The notes under the pieces were generated by a model. The model saw only the letters and a program-made list of their open reading frames with translations. It searched no databases and had not been told where the DNA came from. From Helianthus annuus (taxonomy: Eukaryota; Streptophyta; Magnoliopsida; Asterales; Asteraceae), in the NCBI RefSeq assembly GCF_002127325.2, contig NC_035448.2:127694561-127758560 (forward strand): a stretch of DNA of 64,000 bases. Direction: 5' to 3'. The position numbers were made by a program, and so were the translations under genes. Below, piece by piece: positions 10,047-23,320 of the stretch (the first letter of the stretch is position 1; each line of letters opens with the position of its first letter).

Positions 10047-13000
10047 GAAAAGACCATTCGCATCCCAATAGAAGATGGAGAGACAATCGTAGTTCATAGA
10101 GAGAAGCGCGATACGCCTCTGAGAATCATTAGCTGTCTGAAAGCTAGAAAGTGTTTACACAAGGGATGTGTTGCCTTCTTAGCACACATCGTGGATAAAG
10201 AAGCTGCTGAGCCAAAGATCGAAGACATTCCAGTTGTAAAGGAATATCCTGAAGTCTTCCCAGAGGACTTTCTAGGATTACCGCCGCAAAGACAAGTCGA
10301 GTTCCACATTGACTTAGTTCCATGCGCCGCGCCTGTGGCTAAGGCACCCTACCGACTTGCGCCTTCGGAGATGCAGGAGTTGTCGACGCAACTTCAGGAG
10401 TTGTTAGACAAGGGATTTATCAGGCGAAGCTTCTCACCTTCGGGAGCTCCAGTTTTGTTCATTAAGAAGAAGGATGGTAGTTTCCGCATGTGTATCGACT
10501 ACCGAGAACTGAACAAGTTGACAATCAAGAATAGATATCCTCTGCCGCGAATTGATGACCTATTTGATCAGCTGCAAGGTTCAAGCTGCTACTCAAAGAT
10601 CGATTTGCGATCAGGATATCATCAGTTGAGAATACAAGAGGAAAGTATTCCCAAGACTGCTTTTAGAACTCGATATGGACATTACGAGTTTCTTGTGATG
10701 CTGTTTGGGTTGACAAACGCGCCAGCCGTTTTTATGGATTTGATGAACAGAGTTTATAAGCCGTACCTCGACAAGTTCGTGATTGTGTTCATCGATGATA
10801 TTTTGATCTACTCGAAGACGAAGGATGAGCACGAACAGCATTTAAGAGCCATTTTGGAGCTACTTAAAAAGGAGAAATTGTATGCCAAGTTCTCGAAGTG
10901 CGAGTTCTGGTTACGCGAAGTCCAATTTCTTGGACATGTGGTTAATGGAAATGGAATCCACATGGATCCCACAAAGATCGAAGCGATAAAGAACTGGGAA
11001 ACTCCAAAAACGCCAACCGAGATTCGATAGTTCTTAGGTTTGGCTGGCTATTATCGAAGGTGCATCGAGGATTTCTCAAAGATCGCTCAACCATTGACTT
11101 CCCTTACCCAGAAAGACAAGAAGTTTGATTGGGGAGTCAAACAAGAAGAAGCGTTTCAGTTGTTGAAGGACAAGCTTTGTAATGCACTGATCTTATCGCT
11201 ACCTGAAGGAACGGATGATTTTGTGGTATACTACGATCTTTCACGGCAAGGTTTAGGATGCGTGTTGATGCAGTGACAGAAAGTTATATCGTACGCGTCA
11301 CGCCAGTTAAAGGTTCACGAGAAAAATTATACCACGCACGACTTGCAATTAGGCGCGGTGGTATTTGCGTTGAAGATCTGGAGACATTATTTGTATGGTA
11401 CACGATGTACAATCTACACTGATCATAAGAGCCTGCAACACATATTTGACCAGAAGGAGCTTAACATGAGGCAAAGACGCTGGGTTGAGCTGTTGAACGA
11501 CTATGACTGCGAAATCAAGTATCATCCAGGGAAGGCGAATGTGGTCGCCGATGCCCTAAGTCGAAAAGAAAGGATCAAGCCCATAAGGGTTAGGGCTTTG
11601 GAAATGATTGTCCAGACAGACCTCTCATTGCGCATTCGTGCTGCGCAGAGAGAAGCTCTCAAAGAAAGAAATATTGAGGACGAGTATCTCCGTGGGATGG
11701 AGAAGCAGTTAGTACCAAACGAGGAAGGAACTTTATGCTTCATGAAACGAATTTGAGTTCCTCTGTTTGGTGGATTGAGAAAGGTTATTTTCGATGAGGC
11801 TCACAAGTCACGGTACTCGATTCATCCAGGAGCGGATAAGATGTACCAAGATCTTAAGGATTTCTACTGATGGCCTAGGATGAAAGGCGATGTTGCAGTA
11901 TATGTTAGCAAATGTTTAACGTGCGCCAAGGTAAAAGTCGAATACCAAAAACCTTCAGGTCTTCTACAGCAACTTGAAATACCCAAATGGAAATGGGAAC
12001 AGATTTCAATGGATTTCATAACGAAACTGCCAAGGACGCCCAAACGTCATGATACTATTTGGGTAATAGTAGACCGGTTACCGAAATCTGCGTACTTCTT
12101 GTCCATCAGGGAAAAAGACAACACGAGTAAACTAGCAGAGATATACATGAGAGAGATCGTTGCACGACATGGAGTGCCTCTCTCAATCATCTCAGATAGA
12201 GATGGAAGGTTCGTGTCAAGGATTTGGCAATCCTTCCAACAAGCATTTGGTTCTCAGCTAAATCTGAGTACAGCATTTCACCCGCAGACGGATGGACAGA
12301 GTGAACGAACGATTTAGACCTTAGAAGACATGCTGCGAGGTTGCGTAATGGATTTAGGTGGAAGTTGGGACACTTACCTACCATTGGTTGAATTTTCATA
12401 CAATAACAGTTATCATGCAAGTATACAAGCCGCACCGTTCGAAGCTCTTTATGGACGCAAATGTCGATCACCGATTTGTTGGGCTGATGCGGGTGATAGA
12501 CACCTAGTTGGTTCGGAATTGGTCCAGGAAACGACAGACAAGATTGCACAGATCCGAGAGCGCATCAAGGCGGCTCGCGATCGTCAAAAGTGTTATGCGG
12601 ACCGAAGAAGGAAACCTCTGGAATTTGAGGTAGGAGATATGGTATTATTGAAAGTTTCACCCTGGAAGGGTGTGGCACGCTTTGGAAAGCGTGGGAAGCT
12701 GAATCCACGTTCCAATGGTCCATTCAAAATTCTGCAAAGGATTGGGCTTGTAGCATACAAGTTGGACCTACCTCCTGAACTTAATGGTGTTCATGATACA
12801 TTCCATGTATCAAACCTGAAAAAGAGTCCGACTCAAGAGACAGTTGTCATTCCTGCTGACGAAGTTCATATTGACGACACGCTCCACTTTGTCGAAGAAC
12901 CGGTTGAGGTCACTGATTGGAAGATTAACAAGACACGCAGGAGTAGTGTCAAGCTCGTCAAAGTTCGATGGCATGCAGGCCACGGCCCAGAAGTCACGTG

Positions 13001-13076
13001 GGAACGTGAGGATCCTATGAAAGAGAAGTACCCCCATTTATTTCCCAAGACCCCTGCAACTAGAAGCAGAACTTAA
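10047..13076 (+). pseudogene. Element B, 3' part: end of protease, RT, RNase H, integrase, chromodomain
   Basis: This continues element B after the A insertion. It opens at the protease C-terminus (EKTIRIP), then RT ([10 protein letters not shown] near 10790-10820; the usual MPFGLTNAP motif reads MLFGLTNAP), RNase H, the integrase zinc finger and catalytic core ([18 protein letters not shown]), and a terminal chromodomain ending about 13040. Nonsense codons are at 11028-11030 (Gln to TAG), 11274-11276 (Arg to TGA), 11754-11756 (Trp to TGA), 11868-11870 (Trp to TGA) and 12316-12318 (Gln to TAG). All five are C:G to T:A transitions relative to the family consensus, as expected of deaminated methylcytosine. 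There is no frameshift, so the frame stays recognisable throughout. Confidence 0.92.
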
Positions 13077-13111
13077 AATTTCGGGACGAAATTTTCTTAA
13101 CGGGGGGAGAA
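13077..13111 (+). promoter_or_regulatory. Palindrome and polypurine tract of element B
   Basis: Just after the pol stop come the palindrome AATTTCGGGACGAAATT and the purine tract AACGGGGGGAGAA, directly abutting the LTR start TGTGATAACC. The tract would prime plus-strand DNA. B has only one such module, unlike A, C, D and E. Confidence 0.85.
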
Positions 13112-16100
13112 TGTGATAACCCTCACATTTACAGGTATCCATACAATTAATTAACATTTAATTTGTGCTTAATGACTGTGCTTGATTATAACTGTGAATA
13201 CACTGTCTTCTGTTTTGTGTTACATACATACATATGCATCCCATTTTATACTGTCACTACATTTATTACACACAAACGTCAGTGACAAACTTGATGCACA
13301 AAGCACAGTTAGCACACTAAACGGATAACCCAGAAAACATGCTGATAATGCCAGCACCTAGACAGACAATGTTTTTGAGGCTAGTATGAGCCAGAAATAG
13401 AATACTACACTAGTAGGGAGTGTAGGGAAGTGAGGACCATAAAACTACGTCACTAGGTGATAGTTATAGTGTCGGGAAGTGCCTAAAACACACTTTATAT
13501 GCAGAATTCTGCACTAAATAACCAAAATTCAGCATTTAATAATGCTAGTAAAGTGCAGAAACTTGGCAAAATAGTCCTTGATACTTTCCAAAGTGTTGGG
13601 AATTAAATGTATCACTAAAAGTAATATAAAAGACACTTTATGGATTAATTTAGCACTTTAACGGACAACACCCAACCGAACAACCGGACTTTACCCGAAA
13701 CACAAAAATATTGCCAAACACATTGTTTTTACTTTTCTGAGCTAGTTAGGGTCCCCGAACACCCTAACACACCTTATATTATAATACACATCATAACACA
13801 CTAACTTAACCTTTAAATCCTAACTAGATTAGTAAACATCCATTAAAACCCAACCCCATACCCCCCCCCCTCGAACCGGATATGGGAAGTGGGGACACCC
13901 CCCATAATTCTTTTCAATATTTTATTTGGATGTTGGTGGATATAAGAGCAAGATACACATTGGTTAAAGATGAATGTTGGTTTATAAATAAGCACAAGAG
14001 TTATGTCTTCTCATTTCACAAATCAACAACACTTGCAAACTCTCTCTTCTTCTCCTCCTCTTGTGTTCGGCCGACCCCAACCACACCCACCATCATCTTC
14101 ATTCAAGCTTTTCCAAGCAATCTAAAGGCATCCAAAGGTGTAAGTGATCCTACAAGTAAGCTTGGTGTGTTCGGAAGCTCAAGGACCGCTCTCGTTTTCT
14201 TTTATCCATCACTTTTACACTCTTGAACTCCCCTAGCCTTGTGCTAGTAGTAAGTTCCTTAGATCTTCATACTCTTCATATTTTTGTTGGTTAATAGTAA
14301 AAAGAATGGTGAAATATTAAGAACTCTAAAGAACATAATCAAAGTCTTGACATGAACTAACTAGTGATGAAGTATGGTTAAAGTAATGATGAAATCATGT
14401 TATTCTTATGTTGTTATGTTTGTTGATTGTTGTTTACTAGATCAAATGATATCGTTCATCATATAGACTTGCTAGATCATATTTAAAGACATGAACTAGC
14501 AAGATGTGAAAGTTAGAAATGTTGTGGATGATGGAATCATCCACACATAAACTATGAACTTGATTAAATGAGTGTTTTTCTTGAAAAATAAAGATCAAAG
14601 TAGGTTGTAATCTTGTAGATCTAAAGATCATGAGTGGTTTTTCAAAAGAACCAAGTGAAAAGTGTGAGTTTCGTTAAAACTTGGATCTTATATAAATTAA
14701 TCATATTTTTAGTGGATAAACAAGTGTAGAAACGCTTGTGTAACAAGAAAATTTCACAAATAAATATTTTTAGAAATTATGACTAGAAGTTGTGAAAATA
14801 CAAACTTTTTAAAAATAAAGTTTTTAAGGAACCAATCACATTTTTAAAGGTAACAAGACTTACTAAGCATACTAGTAAGTTACTACATGCTTTTATAAAT
14901 TTTTCAAGTTCATAAGTTTATAGTTCATGCTTATTTTTGTCAAGATTGGTAATTAGAAATTGTATGATGATTGTTTGAATGATTTTACAAAAGAAAATGA
15001 TATGCTAGTAAGCATGGACGCCTCCATTTACAAAGGAAACTCTGGCGAATTTTTTCTAAAATCTCAACACTTAGAAAATATTTTTCTAACAAGTGTTACA
15101 AATATAATTTTTAACTTGGTTTTCAAAATAAACTTCGCCATGATTTTTATTACAAAAATACTAAGTGCCGGAGGCTGATTTTCGTAAATAAAATTTGATA
15201 AATATATATGTAAAATATATATTTTATACTAAAACGCTTGTGTGATTATTTGATTATTTTGTGAACTAGTTGTATTATTTTTAGGATAAAATTATATAAC
15301 TTATATATACCATGGAATTATGACTCCAAAATAATACCAAAACTCCTTCGAGATAAATATTTAAGTTACACAATTTTCTTGCGATACGCGAACGCTAAAA
15401 ACATAACTTATGTATATTTCAGAAAAAATACTCTTAATAGTATATTTTTGGTAAAATATTATTTTGGAAAATTTATGAAGTAAAATATAATATTTTTGGG
15501 AAAAATATATATATTTTGGAATTAAGATGTTTTAGACAAGTGATTAAAATATATTTTTCTAAGTGGGACTTAAAATATATTTTTTCGGAATTACAAGTGT
15601 ACATGTATAAATACCCCCATCCTTAGGAAGGAAATACACTTATAAAATAATTAAGAAGTGTGAATACGAAATAGTTGCCTAACTATTTTTCCAAAAACGT
15701 TAAACCCTAAGCCAAGGCACGGCCCATCCATCTAATAGGCATTAGTACGTGTAGGTTGTCGCGTAGCAGACCAAGTTGGGATTGACGACTAATTCAGGAG
15801 ACGCGCTTCTGTGAGTTCATGTCCCCCTTTTCTCTTTACTGTTTTCAGTTTTATACTTCGGGGGTGAAATACATGCAACAGTTATTACGAACATTTATTT
15901 ACATGGTATGGTTAGCGTAGGGAGGGTTTACTACTAGATCATGTGAGGGGTGGGTACAACACTTAAGGCCATTAATCCTCGTTGTTAGGACCGAGGGACA
16001 CAAGAGTGATAGATCTATCTGGGTGTAGCGAGCCCACACCCGTGAGGCCGGGGCGGCCCATAGAGGTGACTGTGTCTTACAGCCGAAGCCCGGTAACAAA

Positions 16101-16636
16101 TTTGCTAGGTTTGAGTTTTCCTGCACCTTCTCACACATACCAGTGGCCTTGCAACCCATTGGTGATCTCTTTTTCCTTATTGCTACATACCAGGGACTTT
16201 TATTCATACATGAAAGGTTTATACACACTCACTTTTACATGAACTCGCTCAACTTTTTGTTGATTTTTCAAACTGCATGTATTTCAGGAAATTAGTGGAT
16301 CTGGCGAAGTATGCAACCGTGTCAAGCTGCGTAGGGAATAATGAGGTCATCCAGGTTTAGGAAGTGTGACCCTTGCCTGGACGGGTTACAAGTCTTAAAC
16401 CGTATTTTTAGTCAAGTCTTTTGTTATGTCGTATGAACATGTTTTTAATTATGTCATGATTGTATTTTGTTTCATGTGTCGACTTTCAAAACAATGATGT
16501 TGTGGTAACTTTTAAAACTTAATGAATGGATGACTATCATGTGTTTTATTTTCATATAGCATTGTTGTGATTGTGCTATGGTATTAAGAAGTCACACCAA
16601 ATAAACCCACGCTTCCGCAAAAGCCAGGGTGTGACA
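13112..16636 (+). repeat. 3' LTR of element B
   Basis: The LTR runs from TGTGATAACC after the PPT to GGGTGTGACA at 16636, about 3.5 kb. It is related to the LTR of C: near-matching starts and a shared internal block around 14995-15060 that resembles 21810-21870. It has an AT-rich middle, a C tract (13861-13870), an intron-like interval 15811-16287 (GTGAGTTC donor, CTCAAC branch-like block, TTTCAG acceptor), and a GGGTGT/ACACCC hairpin near 16019. The open frames inside are unsupported. The partner 5' LTR is outside the window, so age cannot be estimated. Confidence 0.85.
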
Positions 16637-17245
16637 ACGCAGACGTATTTTGGATTCATTCACACCACCCAAGGAACTCCTCCTAACTTGGTTGCTTACT
16701 TGATAAATCACAAACCCACATAAGTTCATGGATTCAGGTGAATTGTTCCTCCTTCGCATGTGGGCGAGTCCGACGACTTTTGATGGAAGTCTCAGTGAAT
16801 CTTAACACTACACACTTGTACGACAATCATGCTGCTATGTTAAATTCTTGTTGTGATTGATTTAACCCTGTGGCAGCTATATTCGATCAACAGCATACTT
16901 TATCCTAACTATACCCAACTTGCGTACAACCAGCTGTATCTTCGACATCAGGTAAACCCCTGCTAGGGATTATTAAACGGTTATTCATCGATTGCGGCTA
17001 CCCTTCTCATGTTTCCCCACCCATACACGTTATACTTTTGAAACCTACGATCTTGAAAGTGTTCCCCGCGGACACTCGCTTGGACAAGTTATGCTCTATG
17101 AACGTTACTTAGTGAGCATTGGGCCATGAACATGTTGATACCCCAGGTACTTTTCCTTGATCTTGATACGGCTGATATGGATCCTCAGACACGATAGATA
17201 TGTCCCTTGTTATCTTTGACGACATCCGAACCCACTTAAATAACT
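16637..17245 (+). other. Unassigned spacer between elements B and C
   Basis: I see no coding frame, LTR ends or repeat that I recognise. It could hold the flank of B, or a degraded piece of another element. Confidence 0.5.
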
Positions 17246-19987
17246 GTCCTCGCAACTACAAGAGCTCTTGGACAAGCGTTTTATTTACCCTAGCTCTTCA
17301 CCTTGGGGAGCTCCATTGTTATTTGTGAAGAAGAAAGACGGTACCTTCAGAATGTGTATTGACTACTGCGAACTCAACAAGGTGACCGTGAAGAATCGTT
17401 ATCCTCTCCCACGTACTGATGACCTATTCGACCAACTGCAAGGGTCGAGCTTTTACTCTAAAATTGATTTGAGATCAGGATACCATCAACTGAGAGTCCG
17501 AGACGATGATATCTCTAAAACAGCATTCAGGACTCGTTATGGGCATTACGAGTTTCTGGTTATGCCTTTCGGATTGACGAATGCACCTGCGGTCTTCATG
17601 GATCTCATGAGCCGAGTGTGCAAACCTTACCTAGATAAGTTTGTCATAGTTTTCATCGACGAGATCCTGATCTATTCGAAGGGTCAGGAAGAACACGAGC
17701 AACACCTGAGGCTTATTTTGGAACTTCTTCGAACAGAGCAGTTGTATGCGAAATTTTCGAAATGTGACTTCTGGCTTCGCGAAGTCCACTTTCTAGGCCA
17801 TGTGGTAAACAAGCACGGGATTCATGTGGATCCATCCAAGGTTGACTCGATCAAGAACTGGCCTGCACCCCGTACACCAACAGAAATCCGCCAATTCTTG
17901 GGTTTGGCAGGATACTACAGAAGGTTCATCAAGGATTTCTCAAAGATTGCGCAACCTCTCACCTCACTAACTCATAAGGGTGTCACCTATCATTGGGGTG
18001 ATGCACAGGAATCTGCTTTTCAGCACTTAAAAGATAGACTTCGTAGCGCGCCTATCCTCTCATTGCCTGAGGGCACAGACGATTTCGTAGTTTATTGCGA
18101 CGCTTCCATCCAAGGACTTGGTTGCGTGTTGATGCAACGTGACAAGGTCATTGCCTACGCATCGCGTCAACTTAAAGTTCACGAAAGGAACTACACTATG
18201 CATGACTTGGAATTGGGAGCAGTTGTTTTCGCACTTAAGATATGGAGACATTACCTGTATGGTACCAAGTGCACCATTTACACCAATCACAGGAGTCTCG
18301 AGCATATGTTCAAGCAAAAGGAATTAAACATGAGACAACGTCGATGGGTTAAACTCTTGAATGATTACGAATGTGCGATCAAGTATCATTCGGGCAAAGC
18401 CAATGTTGTGGCCGACGCCCTCAGTCGAAAGGATACTATACCTAAGCATGTACGTGCGTTGCAGCTTACCATTCACTCTAGCCTTCCCGCTCAGATACGA
18501 GATGCTCAGGTCGAAGCATTGAAAGCGGAAAACATCAAGGTTGAGTCCTTAGGAGGATCGAGGCAGCGGCTAGAACAAAAGGAAGACGGCGCCTACTATG
18601 TGACAGGGCGCATCTGGGTTCCACTTTACGGAAACTTACGCGAACTTGTGATGGATGAAGCACATAAATCTCGTTATTCAGTACATCCTGGTTCGGATAA
18701 GATGTACCACGGCCTCAAAGCTACTTACTGGTGGCCTGGTATGAAGGCCAACATAGCAACCTACGTCAGTAAATGTCTGACTTGTGCGAGAGTCAAGACC
18801 GAATATCAGAAACCATCAGGCCTACTTCAACAACCAGAGATCCCGAAATGGAAATGGGAGCAAATTTCCATGGATTTCGTTACTGGCCTGCCTAGATCTC
18901 AACGCGGAAATGATACCATTTGGGTGATCGGTGGATCGACTGACCAAGTCTGCACATTTTCTGGCTATCAAGGAAACGGATAAGTTTTCTACTTTAGCAG
19001 ACATATACCTAAAGGAAGTAGTGTCAAGTCACGGAGTGCCAACCTCCATCATTTCTGATCGTGACTCACGTTTTACATCTGAATTGTGGCAAGCTATGCA
19101 CAAGTTCTTTGGCTCCCGATTAGACATGAGCACGGCATATCATCCACAGACGGATGGGCAATCTGAGCGCACCGTCCAAACCCTTGAAGACATGCTTAGG
19201 GCATGTGTAATCGACTTTGGTAATGGCTGGGAAAAACACCTCTCGTTAGTGGACTTTTCGTATAACAACAGCTACCACACCAGTATCCAGGCCGCTCCGT
19301 TCGAGGCCTTGTACGGACGGAAGTGCCGATCACCTCTTTATTGGGCAGAGGTTGGCGACAGTCAAATCACTGGCCCAGAACTTGTAGTAGATACAACCGG
19401 GAGAATTGCTCAGATACGGCAACGAATGGCGGCAGCTCGTGACCGTCAGAAAAGCTATGCTGATAAGCGAAGAAAGCCACTCGAGTTCCAGGTTGGGGAT
19501 CGGGTGCTACTCAAAGTCTCACCTTGGAAAGGTGTAGTTCGTTTTTGGCAAACGAGGCAAACTCAATCCGCGTTATGTCGGACCATTCGAAATCATTGAG
19601 AAAATTGGCAAAGTCACTTACAATTTGAATCTACCTGAAGAACTCAGCGGAGTTCACAACGTATTCCACGTGTCGAATCTGAAAAAGTGTCTGTCAGATG
19701 AAACCCTCATAGTTCCCTTAAAGGAGCTCACTATCGACGACCAGCTGAGATTCGTCGAGGAACCAGTAGAGATTACTGATCGAGATGTTAAGATTCTCAA
19801 GCATACCAGAATACCTCTTGTTCGAGTTCGTTGGGACTCCCGTCGTGGCCCAGAGTATACCTGGGAACGAGAAGACCAAATGAAACTCAAGTATCCCCAG
19901 TTGTTTAAGAAAAGTGCAACCACTACTGAGGCTGAAGCTACTGCAGAATTTCGGGACGAAATATCAAACCAACGGGGGATGATGTGA
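17246..19987 (+). pseudogene. Element C, 5'-truncated pol: RT to chromodomain
   Basis: The sequence begins abruptly inside RT at LQELLDK; gag, protease, primer site and 5' LTR are absent. RT contains [10 protein letters not shown] (the usual FIDD has become FIDE, altering a catalytic Asp). RNase H, the integrase zinc finger and core, and chromodomain follow. One extra G near 18930 shifts the frame after IWVI at the integrase core. One extra T in a T run near 19545 shifts it again before the chromodomain. With those two insertions the reading moves through three frames to the stop at 19985-19987. It resembles D and E more than B. Not functional. Confidence 0.9.
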
Positions 19988-20184
19988 CACCCCAGGAAAA
20001 ACCAGGAAACCACGCAACTTATCTAGCTTCCTCAGTAACCACGTGCTAAATTTCAGGACGAAATTCCAAACCAACGGGGGATGATGTGACACCCATAGAA
20101 AACCAGTAAACCACGCAACTTAACTAGCTTCCTCAGTAACCACGTGCTAAATTTCGGAACAAAATTTTCTTAACAGGGGGAGAA
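19983..20184 (+). repeat. Tandem duplication of the PPT/LTR-start module in C
   Basis: Two adjacent units of 102 and 100 bp (19983-20084 and 20085-20184) each start TGTGACACC, hold the palindrome related to AAATTTCGGGACGAAATT, and end in a G-rich purine tract. With the LTR start at 20185 there are three PPT-plus-TGTGACA junctions in a row. B has one and A, D and E have two. Confidence 0.85.
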
Positions 20185-23100
20185 TGTGACAACCCTCACA
20201 ATTACATGTATCCGTACGATTTATTAATGTTAATTAAAGTGCTTGATGACTGTGTTGAATTACTTAACTGCTTTCTGATTACTGCGTCATACTTACATGT
20301 GCTCATTAACATACTAGTCTTGTGCAGAAAATTGACTAAATAGTTCTGTGTGCTTTCCTGAGTATTGGGAATTAAAAGTGTTACAAATAATTACATAAAA
20401 GACACTATACGGAACAAATTAGCACTTTAACGAATCGGTATCTAACTGAACAACCGGACATTACCCGGGACACCAAAATATTGCAAGAAACATTGTTTAA
20501 TTGGTGATCCCCGAACACCATAACACCCGCTAGATATTTACTAACTAATACATGTAATCTTATACTTGAACATGAACTAATAATTTCCAACTTACCATTC
20601 AAAGTTTCATTTTAACCCCCCCCCCCCCCCCATATGAACTTAGGGTCCATGGGACCCACAAAATTCACCAACAAACTTCCTAGATCCCTTCTCATATTTT
20701 ATTAGATATTACTTGATTTGTTGCTTGATATTGTGAACAAAATATTGGAAGGATGATGATTATAAGCATGGCTCATATCTTCTTAGATCACATCATATCT
20801 TCAACACAACTTCACCCATCTTCCTCACTCTCTATATCTCCCTCTCGGCTCTCACCATAATCGCCCCCATCACCACCTTAACACCACCATATTCATCCAA
20901 TTTCAAGCTCCATTCATGTGTTAGAAGATGCTTTGTGAAGCTTGAAGCTTGTGGATCACTAAGGAGCTCACTTACTTGCTTTTCCTCACATCATTTTCAT
21001 CATCTTTTTCACTAGAGTTCTTCCCTGGCCTTTGAGCTAGTTGTAAGTCCTTGTTTAACCTTTGTTCACTTCTATTTTGAGTAGTTAAAAGATGTAGTAT
21101 GATGAATATCACAAGAACACTAAAAGGTTTAAACAAGAAACATGAAGATAAAGCTTTACATAAAGATGATACATAATGAAATATTGCTAGTATGATGTTG
21201 TTGGGTGTATGTTGATGCTTGCTTGTTGATTTCTTGATAATATGATGTTGATCATCATATGGAACTTGTTAAAGTATGATTGAAAACATGGTTTAACAAG
21301 TTAGAAGGTGATTAGGGAATTACATGAAATAATCACCTACTAGATTAAACACGAACTTGAACATAAAATGATTTCTTGTAAAATAACAAACAAAGTGAAC
21401 TAGTAATCTTGTAAATCCAAGACTTGTGAATGATTTTCCTAAAGGAACCAAGTTTGAAAAGATGACAGTTGAAAGATCATGATTTTTAGTAAACCTACAC
21501 TATTTTTAGTAACAAAATAAGTGTAGAAATATTTTCGGAACAAGAAGATCTGGTAAATAAATATTTTTGTAAAAAGTACCTACAAGTTGTAAACATCTAG
21601 AAATCCCGAGAAAGAGATTTTCACAAAAGTAAATACACTTCGGGAGGTAACTAAGACCACTAAATACCTTACCAAGTTACTACGCGTTTTTACGAAAAAC
21701 TCAAGTTCATGTTACTACGTAGAGTGCATTGTTTTTACACTTGGTGAATGTAATATTGTTTAGTGAATGATTGTTGATTGTTGAATAATGTTTGGAAAAG
21801 AAAACGATATGCTTATTAGCATGGACACCTCCATTTACAAAGGAGACTCTGGCGAAATTTTCTAAAAATTCCAACACTTAGAAATTATTTTTCTAACAAG
21901 TGTTCACATATACGTTTTAACCTTGTTATTTCAAAATAAACTACGCCATGAGTTTTGTTACAAAAATACAAAGTATCGGAGGTTGATTTTTACAAGTAAA
22001 ATGGTTAAATATATATTTAGAATATATAGAACGCTTGTGTGGATACTTGTTTATTTTGTGAGATATTTATATTATTTTAGGATAAAATAATATAACTTAA
22101 CAAAGTACCTTGACATTAGAATTGCATGGTACGTGATAGAAGTAATGAGTAGATAACCCGTACGTAGGATACGTGTTATGCATGAGAAACTGATTGTTAT
22201 TTGTACCTTATTAGGACGTGCTTGATTTCTGATTATTTGAGTAACTAATCTAACCGAGCAAACCAAGGTGAGTTCACACACTTTCTAAGGCATGGTATTC
22301 CCGGTGGTTGGGAATGGGTTAAAGAATTAAAACGGAACCTACATATCCTCCTTGGGTAGGATATGTACCGCCATCCTCCATAGGTAGGATGCCAATATTA
22401 ATCGGGTCAAAGAATTAAAATGGAACCTACATATCCTCCTTGGGTAGGATATGTACCGCCATCCTCCATAGGTAGGATGCCAATATTAATTCTGCGTATT
22501 CTCCTTGGGTAGAATACGTACGTTCATCCTCCTTGGGTAGGACAACAACCTTAAAACTTACTAGACAAATCTCTATCATGAAGTCCCTCATTTTATATCG
22601 ACTTAATCGCCGAGGCCAATGGCGAGCGGGTCATTAGTTAATAGCGCTATTAGGTTTAACAAACCTCACACCGTGCCAGTCGGACGGGCGTGTACTAATG
22701 GACTATGGCAAACTGTCAATGATTATAGACATTGACGTAGGGCACAACTATTGTTCGTCAGTTGTCGATATGGTAACGGTCTAATGGTTCACATGGGGAA
22801 GCCCCCACTGATTATGGATATGGTTTGGGTAATAAAAAAAGGAACTGGTTAATCATACTTTCAACTATGGGGTAACCCCCACGACAAGTAAGCCAACGAA
22901 AGACAAACCATGTTTTCGGAAATAACTTAAAACTAAACAACCAACCGTGAACTCACTCAACTTTTTTGTTGACTCGTTGTTACATGCCTTACAGGTCGTT
23001 AGATGCTTATGGAGCTTGCACGAGGAGGAAGTCGTTGTGGGATATGGACTGATACGTCCCGTGCTTAACAATTAAACTTTATGAACTTATGGAACTTATG

Positions 23101-23320
23101 TTTTGGTCTTTAAACTTATGAACTATGAACTTATGTTTTAGTTTCACGTTTTATGCTTCCGCTGTTAACTTAAAATTGGTTTCTTTCTTTTGGTCACCAA
23201 TCGTATTGTGGTTGGTTTTATTTACTTAATTACGTTGTTCAATATGATTGGTGGCTCGATCCTGGTCATGTCACGCCTCCAAGCGGTGATACTCCGCGTG
23301 TGGATTTTGGGGGTGTGACA
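20185..23320 (+). repeat. 3' LTR of element C
   Basis: The LTR starts TGTGACAACC after the tract CAGGGGGAGAA and ends GGGGGTGTGACA at 23320, about 3.1 kb. Its start and several blocks resemble the LTR of B. It contains a C tract (20618-20631), an intron-like interval (22268-22994) and a hairpin repeat set (about 22340-22545). It directly abuts the next LTR-like block at 23321. Confidence 0.87.
22329..22545 (+). repeat. Hairpin repeats and 82-bp duplication in the C LTR
   Basis: Hairpins with long stems and a constant CCTTGGGT loop: ACATATCCT/AGGATATGT twice and CGTATTCT/AGAATACG once, plus shorter CATCCT/AGGATG ones. Between the two long stem types, A to G in one arm is matched by T to C in the other, and C to T by G to A. 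A segment of about 82 bp (22329-22410) is repeated almost exactly at 22411-22492. Confidence 0.85.
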
